A DNA stretch of 64,000 nt. Origin: Rhodoferax sp. (GTDB lineage Bacteria > Pseudomonadota > Gammaproteobacteria > Burkholderiales > Burkholderiaceae_C). Position numbers and translations under genes: made by a program. The notes under the pieces were generated by a model that saw nothing but the letters and a program-made list of their open reading frames with translations, did no database searches and had not been told where the DNA came from. This document shows, one piece after another, positions 59,231-64,000 of the stretch. Location: the NCBI GenBank assembly GCA_019449595.1, contig JAGRPL010000010.1, positions 62,001 through 126,000 on the forward strand, in the 5' to 3' direction. Within the stretch, counting starts at the first letter, position 1. Each line of letters begins with the position of its first letter.

Positions 59231-59650
59231 CTAGTGTGGGTGGTCTGGTGGAGTGCCGGCCGCTGCGGACTGCGCTCCCGGCGCGCGGTTGCGGGCGGCT
59301 TCTTCGGCGGTTTCGGGCTGCGGGCGCGGCTGGTCGCTGTGCGACACCGGGTAGCTGTCGGCCATGTAGCCGGGGCCTTTCATGATCATCACGATCACGC
59401 AGCCAATGGCCACGGTCAGCACCATGGTCCAGTGGAAAACGACCACGGCTCCGACAATGAAATCCGCCATCTGCAGCCAGCGCGCCTGGCTGGCACTGGC
59501 CTGCGGGTCGGCCCAGATATGCAGCGCCAGCAGGGCCAGCACGGGCAGGGCCGTGCCCAGCAGGGCAATCAGGGGGAGTTTGCGCCACAGCGTCCATTCC
59601 AGCCCGCTGGCGCTGCGGATGGAGCGCGGATTTTTTTGCAGCCAGTTCAT
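59231..59650 (-). CDS. Small membrane protein, 139 aa, unknown
   Basis: The start MNWLQKNPRSIRSASGLEWTLWRKLPLIALLGTALPVLALLALHIW gives a first hydrophobic helix, then a second (MADFIVGAVVVFHWTMVLTVAIGCVIVMI) followed by a polar Pro/Ser/Ala tail (HSDQPRPQPETAEEAARNRAPGAQ). The longer track ORF upstream of this Met runs through the divergent promoter of the binding-protein gene and is not supported. I do not recognise the family. The pattern (two helices, first loop outside) might suit a small subunit of a membrane complex. Confidence 0.6.
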   Translation of the reverse strand: MNWLQKNPRSIRSASGLEWTLWRKLPLIALLGTALPVLALLALHIWADPQASASQARWLQMADFIVGAVVVFHWTMVLTVAIGCVIVMIMKGPGYMADSYPVSHSDQPRPQPETAEEAARNRAPGAQSAAAGTPPDHPH

Positions 59651-59816
59651 CTCGGTTTCATTTGTCAGGTTGGTGGCAGAACCGGTGCGCATACTGCGCC
59701 CGGCCAGATACCCCCGGTTTCCGGTTCCCATTATGGGCAGGCCGGGCGCAGCCCCCGGCGGGCCGGCGCAGGTAGTTGGCGCGACTTCAGGGTCATTCAC
59801 GCAACCAAGGAACACT

Positions 59817-60944
59817 ATGTTGAACGTATTTCTGCGCCCCTTGTCGGTACTGGCATGGGGCCTGTGCCTGGCGTTGGGCGCCGCGGCGCAGGGCAGTGAC
59901 ATCGTTGTCGGCCAGTCGACGGACCTCAGCGGCATCCTGGCCGAGATCGGGACCGAAACGTCCTGGGGCGCCAAGGCGTACTTCGAGACGGTCAACGCCA
60001 AGGGCGGCGTGAACGGCCGCAAGATCCGCTTCGTGGTGCTGGACGACGCCTACAACGCCGACAAGGCGGTGGAGAACGCCCGGCAACTGATCCAGCGGGA
60101 GAACGCCGTGGCGTTGTTGGGCATGATGGGCACGCCGGCCAACACGGCCCTGATTCCCGTGGTGAGCGAGGCCGGTATCCCCAGCGTGGGGCCTTATACC
60201 GGTGGCCAGGTGGTGCGCAAGCCGCTGAACCACATGATTTTCAACATCCGCGCGAGCTATGCGACCGAGGCGGACAAGATTGTCGGGCACCTGGCCGCCC
60301 GCGGCGTGACCCGGTTGGGGGTGGTGTACCAGGCCAATGCGTTTGGCAAGGAGGGGTTGGCGGGCGCGCAGCTGGCCGCCGAGAAATACAAGCTGGGGCT
60401 GACGGCCGTCAGCAGCCTGGCCAACGATTCGTCCGATCTGGACCGGGTGGTGGAGGTGATGCAGAAGGCCGATCTGCAGTCCATCCTGCTGGTCACTGCG
60501 GGCAAGCCGTCGAGCGACTTCATCAAGGCCTACAACAAGAAGGCCCGCGGCATGCAGTACTTTGCGCTGTCGGTCCTGGCGTCCCAGGCCGCGGTACAGG
60601 CGCTGGGCAAGGACGGCACCGGAGTGGTGGTGTCCCAGGTCATGCCGTATCCGTTCTCGGGCATGTCGCCCATCGTGCGGGAGTACCAGAAGGCAATGGA
60701 AGCGGCGGGGCGGAAGAACTTCTCCTACGCCAGCATGGAAGGCTTCGTCAACGCCAAGGTTCTGGTGGAGGCGCTGCGCACCGTCAAGCAGGATGTCACG
60801 CGTGAACGCCTGGCCGACGCGCTGGACGGCCTGGGCAAGCTCGATCTGGGAGGCTTCGTGGTCAACTTCAACCGGACCGAGCACCAGGGATCGCAGTTCG
60901 TGGAACTGACGGTGGTCTCCAACAACGGCCGTTTCGTCCGGTAA
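59817..60944 (+). CDS. ABC transporter substrate-binding protein, branched-chain amino-acid type
   Basis: A 375-residue periplasmic-binding protein. Signal peptide MLNVFLRPLSVLAWGLCLALGAAAQG, then type I periplasmic-binding fold: DIVVGQSTDLSGILAEIGTETSWGAKAYFETVNAKGGVNGRKIRFVVLDDAYNADKAVENARQLI (about 30-95) and ANTALIPVVSEAGIPSVGPYTGG. These match LivJ-like receptors, but the family binds amides, aromatics and other ligands. The permease and ATPase genes are not adjacent, so it may be an orphan receptor. Shine-Dalgarno aagga precedes the ATG; the track ORF begins upstream without support. Confidence 0.87.
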   Translation: MLNVFLRPLSVLAWGLCLALGAAAQGSDIVVGQSTDLSGILAEIGTETSWGAKAYFETVNAKGGVNGRKIRFVVLDDAYNADKAVENARQLIQRENAVALLGMMGTPANTALIPVVSEAGIPSVGPYTGGQVVRKPLNHMIFNIRASYATEADKIVGHLAARGVTRLGVVYQANAFGKEGLAGAQLAAEKYKLGLTAVSSLANDSSDLDRVVEVMQKADLQSILLVTAGKPSSDFIKAYNKKARGMQYFALSVLASQAAVQALGKDGTGVVVSQVMPYPFSGMSPIVREYQKAMEAAGRKNFSYASMEGFVNAKVLVEALRTVKQDVTRERLADALDGLGKLDLGGFVVNFNRTEHQGSQFVELTVVSNNGRFVR

Positions 60945-60958
60945 TTTGGGTCAAAAAA

Positions 60959-60982
60959 ACGGGTTTGTGCCCCGTATTTATT
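60959..60982. terminator. Weak bidirectional terminator between the binding-protein gene and mpl
   Basis: ACGGG, a 7-nt loop and CCCGT, with an A-run (60953-60959) on one side and ATTTATT on the other. It separates two converging genes. Confidence 0.4.
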
Positions 60983-60990
60983 GCGTAGAT

Positions 60991-61018
60991 TGCTATTTTT
61001 TTTGTAGCGCTTGCGCGA
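60991..61018 (+). repeat. Family B hairpin repeat at the mpl stop codon
   Basis: TGCTATTTTTTTTGTAGCGC followed by TTGCGCGA. The GCTA/TAGC stem is intact. Read on the minus strand it encodes the mpl C-terminus AQALQKK and the stop. Confidence 0.65.
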
Positions 61019-62507
61019 GTTTCTGGTGCACGCCGCCAAAGCCGCCATTGCTCATGCACAGGATGTGGTCACCGGGGCGCGCCTGGGCGGCCACCAGGGC
61101 CACCAGGGCGTCCACGCTGTCGGCCACCTGCGCCCGTGCGCCCATGCTGGCTAGCGCTTCGCGCGCATCCCAGTCCAGGCCGCCGGCGTGGCAAAAGGCC
61201 AGGTCCGCTTCTTCCAGGCTCCAGGGCAGCTGGGACTTCATGGCCCCCAGTTTCATGGTGTTGCTGCGCGGCTCGAACACCGCCAGGATGCGCGCCGTGC
61301 CCACCTGGCGGCGCAGGCCGTTGACCGTGGTGTGGATGGCAGTGGGGTGGTGGGCAAAGTCGTCGTAGATGGTGACGGGCGCGGCGTGCTCGCCGGGCAG
61401 GGTAGCGCCCTGCCAGGCAATGCTGGCGCGCACTTCCATGCGGCGCTTGACGTTCTCGAAGCGACCCAGCGCTTGTGCGGCCACGTCGGGAGCCACGCCC
61501 ACGTGCTCGGCCGCCGCAATGGCGGCCAGCGCATTGAGCTGGTTGTGCACGCCACCCAGGCTCCACTGCACGCGCGCCACGGTCTGGCCCCGGTGCAGCA
61601 CATCAAACGCGTCGGGTTCGCCCTGGGCCGTGAAGTCGCTGTCGGCTGCGCCAAAGCTGCGCACCGCGCTCCAGCAGCCCTGGTGCAGCACCCGGGTCAG
61701 GCTTTCTTCCAGGCCGTTGACCACGATGCGCCCGGACGCCGGAACCGTGCGCACCAGGTGGTGGAACTGGCGCTCAATGGCCGCCAGGTTGTCGAAGATG
61801 TCGGCGTGGTCGAATTCCAGGTTGTTGAGGATGGCCGTGCGCGGACGGTAGTGCACGAACTTGCTGCGTTTGTCGAAAAAGGCGGTGTCGTACTCGTCGG
61901 CTTCGATCACGAAGAGGGGGCGGTCTGGCTGGGCGCGGGGCGGCAGGGGGCTCTGCTCCGTGTCCCCCGCCCGCGTTGCGGGCTCCTCCTTTACCTGCGC
62001 AGCCCCCCCTGCCGCCCCACGCCCAGCCAAACCGCCGAGGCGCGCGGAGACACCAAAGTTAAGGGGTACGCCGCCCACCAGAAAGCCCGGCTGCAGGCCG
62101 GCGCATTCCAGTATCCAGGCCAGCATGGCCGTGGTGGTGGTTTTGCCGTGGGTCCCGGCCACTGCCAGCACGTGGCGGCCCTGCAGCACGTGCTCGGCCA
62201 GCCACTGCGGGCCGCTGGTGTAGGGGGCACCGGCGTCCAGGATGGCCTCCATCAGCGGGAACTTGGGTGTGCCATCGGGCAGGCGCGCGCGGCTCACCAC
62301 ATTGCCGATGACGAACATGTCGGGCTGCAGCGCCATCTGGTCGGCGCCGAAGCCTTCAATCAGCTCAATGCCCAGTGCGCGCAGCTGGTCGCTCATGGGG
62401 GGGTAGACGCCGGCATCGCAACCGGTGACGCGGTGACCCGCCTCGCGGGCCAGTGCGGCCAAGCCACCCATGAACGTGCCGCAAATGCCAAGAATGTGTA
62501 TGTGCAT
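60993..62507 (-). CDS. mpl: UDP-MurNAc:L-Ala-gamma-D-Glu-meso-DAP ligase (murein recycling)
   Basis: A 504-residue Mur ligase-type enzyme that reattaches recycled tripeptide to UDP-MurNAc. IHILGICGTFMGGLAALAREAGH is the N-terminus, [19 protein letters not shown] the ATP loop (about residues 117-136), and VIEADEYDTAFFDKRSKFVHYRPRTAILNNLEFDHADIFD is typical. Between SARLG and LFVIEADEYD an in-frame insertion of about 39 residues (GLAGRGAAGGAAQVKEEPA...) is encoded by an inverted-repeat element (61927-62028). The C-terminus is repeat-derived. A TAGAAT lies 6 nt before the ATG. Confidence 0.95.
   Translation of the reverse strand: MHIHILGICGTFMGGLAALAREAGHRVTGCDAGVYPPMSDQLRALGIELIEGFGADQMALQPDMFVIGNVVSRARLPDGTPKFPLMEAILDAGAPYTSGPQWLAEHVLQGRHVLAVAGTHGKTTTTAMLAWILECAGLQPGFLVGGVPLNFGVSARLGGLAGRGAAGGAAQVKEEPATRAGDTEQSPLPPRAQPDRPLFVIEADEYDTAFFDKRSKFVHYRPRTAILNNLEFDHADIFDNLAAIERQFHHLVRTVPASGRIVVNGLEESLTRVLHQGCWSAVRSFGAADSDFTAQGEPDAFDVLHRGQTVARVQWSLGGVHNQLNALAAIAAAEHVGVAPDVAAQALGRFENVKRRMEVRASIAWQGATLPGEHAAPVTIYDDFAHHPTAIHTTVNGLRRQVGTARILAVFEPRSNTMKLGAMKSQLPWSLEEADLAFCHAGGLDWDAREALASMGARAQVADSVDALVALVAAQARPGDHILCMSNGGFGGVHQKLAQALQKK
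61927..62028. mobile_element. MITE-like palindromic element inserted in frame in mpl
   Basis: The left arm GGCTGGGCGCGGGGCGGCAG (61927 on) and right arm (62001-62028) are reverse complements over 26-28 bases with one transition and one two-base indel. The centre contains an inner perfect hairpin GCCCGC-gtt-GCGGGC (61969-61983). It is coding in mpl on the minus strand. No transposase is associated. Confidence 0.7.
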
Positions 62508-62513
62508 GGCCCT

Positions 62514-62519
62514 ATTCTA
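62514..62519 (-). promoter_or_regulatory. -10 hexamer (TAGAAT) for mpl
   Basis: TAGAAT on the minus strand ends exactly 6 nt before the mpl ATG at 62507. Confidence 0.5.
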
Positions 62520-62561
62520 AAGCTGGAATACAGGTGTTTTCGCCCGCCAAGCCGCACACGG

Positions 62562-62593
62562 ATTGCGCAAACAGCTATTGAAAACATAGCATC
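62562..62593 (-). repeat. Family B hairpin repeat upstream of mpl
   Basis: The minus strand reads GATGCTATGTTTTCAATAGC followed by TGTTTGCGCA; the GCTAT/ATAGC stem is perfect. It lies in the divergent gap between mpl and the next gene. Confidence 0.7.
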
Positions 62594-62637
62594 CGGGCCG
62601 CGCTGGCAGGCCACGGGGCTGGCGGGTGCGCCCGGTG

Positions 62638-62643
62638 CACAAT
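62638..62643 (+). promoter_or_regulatory. -10 hexamer (CACAAT) for the nucleotidyltransferase-like gene
   Basis: CACAAT ends exactly 6 nt before the ATG at 62650. Confidence 0.4.
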
Positions 62644-62649
62644 TCCGCC

Positions 62650-63243
62650 ATGGATGCATTGAAGGCGGAAATTGCGGCGGTGGCGGCGCGCATGGTGGTC
62701 GAGGAGGGGCTGGAGTACGGCGCCGCCAAGCGCCGGGCGGTCAAGCATTTGGGGCTGTCGCCGCGCGCGGCCCTGCCGGACAACGAGCAGGTGGAGGCGG
62801 CGGTGGAGGAGTACATCGCCGTGTTCTGCGCCGACACCCAACCGCAGGAATTGCGGGCTTTACGCCTGCTGGCGCTGGACTGGATGGAGCGTCTGGCGCG
62901 GTTTCGCCCCCACCTGGGCGGTGCGGTCTGGCATGGCACGGCCACCCGCCGGTCGGATATTTACCTGCTGTTGTTCTGTGATGACCCCAAATCGGCCGAG
63001 ATCGGCCTGATTGACATGGGCGTGCGCTTTGAGCCCCGGACGGTGAGCGGCCTGCAGGGCAAGCCGGTCGATGCCCTGAGCGTGCATGTGTTCAGTGCCG
63101 AGCTGGGCGAGCATGTGGGTCTGCACCTGCTGGTGCATGACTATGACGACCTGCGGGGCGCCCTGGCGGCGGATGCGCGGGGTCGTCGTCCGCGCGGGGA
63201 TGTGGCGGCCGTGCGCCGTTTGCTGCATGATGGCGGGCCATGA
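62650..63243 (+). CDS. Unknown protein, 197 aa, nucleotidyltransferase-like centre
   Basis: The N-terminus is helical (MDALKAEIAAVAARMVVEEGLEYGAAKRRAVKHLGL). The middle (GGAVWHGTATRRSDIYLLLFCDDPKSAEIGLID, about residues 94-126) resembles the G-S/G-x8-D-x-D strand-helix of nucleotidyltransferases, with the Asp of SDIYLLLF in the DxD position, but the second Asp is not exact. I do not recognise the family. It overlaps the downstream TlpA-like gene by four bases and diverges from mpl. Predicted cytoplasmic. Confidence 0.7.
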   Translation: MDALKAEIAAVAARMVVEEGLEYGAAKRRAVKHLGLSPRAALPDNEQVEAAVEEYIAVFCADTQPQELRALRLLALDWMERLARFRPHLGGAVWHGTATRRSDIYLLLFCDDPKSAEIGLIDMGVRFEPRTVSGLQGKPVDALSVHVFSAELGEHVGLHLLVHDYDDLRGALAADARGRRPRGDVAAVRRLLHDGGP

Positions 63244-63815
63244 ACGCTCCCCAAACCGAAACCCCTGACGTGCCTGATCGTGGGCATGCTTCTTCCCGCC
63301 GCCTGCTGCTGGGCGCCGTTGCCGTGTCTGCCGCCCTTGCCGGGGCGGGGTTGGCCTGGCGCCGGATGCAAACGCCGGATGCCCCGCCCGCCAGCCCGCC
63401 CGTGGATGGGTTCTGGTCGTCGCAGTGGGACACGCCCCAGGGCGGGCGCGTGTCCATGCAGTCGTTTCGGGGCCGCCCCCTGCTGGTGAACTTCTGGGCC
63501 ACCTGGTGCCCGCCCTGCGTCGAGGAACTCCCGTTAATCAATGACTTCTATCGCCAAAACAAGGCAAGTGGCTGGCAAGTGCTGGGATTGGCGGTAGACA
63601 AGCTGGCTCCCGTGCAGGCATTCCTGCAAAAAATGCCCCTGGACTTCCCCATTGCCATGGCCGGCATGCCGGGCGCGGATCTGAGTCGCAGCCTGGGCAA
63701 TCTGGCCGGCGGCTTGCCGTTTTCGTTGGTGCTGGGGAGCGAAGGGCTGGTGCTGCAGCGCAAGATGGGGCGCCTGAATGCCGCGGACCTCGACGCCTGG
63801 CTTCGTTTAAAATAG
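63240..63815 (+). CDS. TlpA-like membrane-anchored thioredoxin
   Basis: A 191-residue thiol-disulfide protein. A short cytoplasmic N-terminus and one transmembrane helix (RRLLLGAVAVSAALAGAGLAW) anchor a periplasmic thioredoxin fold with the active site LLVNFWATWCPPCVEELPLINDFY (WCPPC, about residue 86-90) and the cis-Pro loop GGLPFSLVLG. TlpA/ResA proteins reduce apocytochromes or copper-centre cysteines. It directly precedes accB, an order often seen in related bacteria. The ATG overlaps the upstream stop. Confidence 0.9.
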   Translation: MNAPQTETPDVPDRGHASSRRLLLGAVAVSAALAGAGLAWRRMQTPDAPPASPPVDGFWSSQWDTPQGGRVSMQSFRGRPLLVNFWATWCPPCVEELPLINDFYRQNKASGWQVLGLAVDKLAPVQAFLQKMPLDFPIAMAGMPGADLSRSLGNLAGGLPFSLVLGSEGLVLQRKMGRLNAADLDAWLRLK

Positions 63816-63918
63816 GGCCCGGCCCTCGCCCCGGTGGCGGCGTTTGCGGCCTGTCTGGCGAACATTTCCTGGCGGTTTCTCCGAAAATTGCAGGAACTTT
63901 GTTTGCAAATAAATTGTT

Positions 63919-63949
63919 TTGCCGTCAAATGGCCGATTTTTGCTGTAAA
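63919..63949 (+). promoter_or_regulatory. Possible accB promoter
   Basis: TTGCCG (63919) and an extended -10 TGcTGTAAA (63941-63949) are separated by 19 bp, longer than optimal. The surrounding 63880-63960 is clearly A/T-richer than the genes. Confidence 0.35.
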
Positions 63950-63985
63950 TTCGCCCCTTACTAAATGACGGCAGTTGGAGATCAC

Positions 63986-64000
63986 ATGGATTTACGCAAA
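63986..64000 (+). CDS. accB: Start of acetyl-CoA carboxylase biotin carboxyl carrier protein (partial, five codons)
   Basis: ATGGATTTACGCAAA encodes MDLRK, the usual BCCP start in Burkholderiales (from memory), after a GGAG Shine-Dalgarno and a 170-bp A/T-rich promoter region. Only five codons are in the window, so the call rests on this N-terminus and on position after a TlpA-like gene. BCCP carries biotin for fatty-acid synthesis. Confidence 0.5.

Noticed and set aside
1-64000. CRISPR arrays, insertion sequences, prophage, tRNA or rRNA genes
   Set aside because: No regularly spaced repeats, transposase or integrase frames (XerC is the housekeeping recombinase), cloverleaf or rRNA sequences were recognised on reading both strands.

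Overview
The window is a high-GC chromosomal segment of a betaproteobacterium, most likely Burkholderiales, family Comamonadaceae (a Rhodoferax/Polaromonas/Acidovorax-like organism). The evidence is a complete betaproteobacterial dcw cluster, meso-DAP type murE and dapF, the dapF-DUF484-xerC block, single-cysteine DksA with a Lys/Ala/Pro-rich tail, and short dispersed hairpin repeats that I associate with this family (recalled, not searched). It is core chromosome: I see no insertion sequence, prophage, CRISPR array, tRNA or rRNA gene. No gene-free stretch exceeds 300 bases; the longest are the mraZ promoter region (about 260 bp) and the aroG leader region (about 200 bp).

Layout. 1-6.3 kb: the end of a LysE-type exporter, a small unknown protein, then a minus-strand set (FAD dehydrogenase, TesB and YciA-type thioesterases, an ornithine cyclodeaminase-family enzyme, cysteine synthase). 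6.4-6.75 kb: the RNase P RNA gene. 6.8-10.1 kb: a CBS-pair protein, an S4/pseudouridine synthase-like protein, and an MBL-fold/Sir2 pair. 10.2-18.2 kb: dapF, DUF484, xerC, an RlmI-like methyltransferase, a CobW-type GTPase, dksA and a STAS protein. 18.3-20.2 kb: hslVU. 20.4-39.2 kb: the entire dcw cluster mraZ-rsmH-ftsL-ftsI-murE-murF-mraY-murD-ftsW-murG-murC-ddl-ftsQ-ftsA-ftsZ-lpxC, mostly joined by 1-4 nt stop/start overlaps. 39.2-45.9 kb: a minus-strand run YqiA-like esterase, RNB ribonuclease, TonB-like protein, mtgA, plsC, cdsA, ruvC. 46-50 kb: rodA, tldD and an attenuator-controlled DAHP synthase gene. 50-55 kb: thioesterase, methyltransferase, rhodanese, and a DUF2946 protein paired with a TonB-dependent (probably copper) receptor. 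55-59.1 kb: a DUF3149 microprotein with an FNR-type site, and a TetR-controlled adaptor/permease/ATPase export operon. 59.2-64 kb: a small membrane protein, a Leu/Ile/Val-type binding protein, mpl, a nucleotidyltransferase-like protein, a TlpA-type thioredoxin and the first codons of accB.

Functionally the window is dominated by cell-wall synthesis and division: precursor supply (dapF, murC-F, ddl, mraY, murG), recycling (mpl), polymerisation (ftsI, ftsW, rodA, mtgA), division (ftsQ/A/Z/L) and lipid A commitment (lpxC).

The most notable signals are not protein families. (1) A Phe/Tyr/Trp-rich leader peptide, antiterminator and terminator lie ahead of the DAHP synthase gene. (2) A -10 hexamer recurs 6-7 nt upstream of start codons, the same distance as at the 5' end of RNase P RNA, suggesting many leaderless mRNAs. 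(3) Several repeat families sit in frame inside essential genes (murG twice, mpl, the murC/ddl junction, the RlmI-like gene, the RNB nuclease gene). (4) Four 10-bp-spaced AGTG boxes form a MraZ operator. (5) An FNR-like site lies exactly at -41.5 of a 47-codon DUF3149 gene missed by the ORF track.
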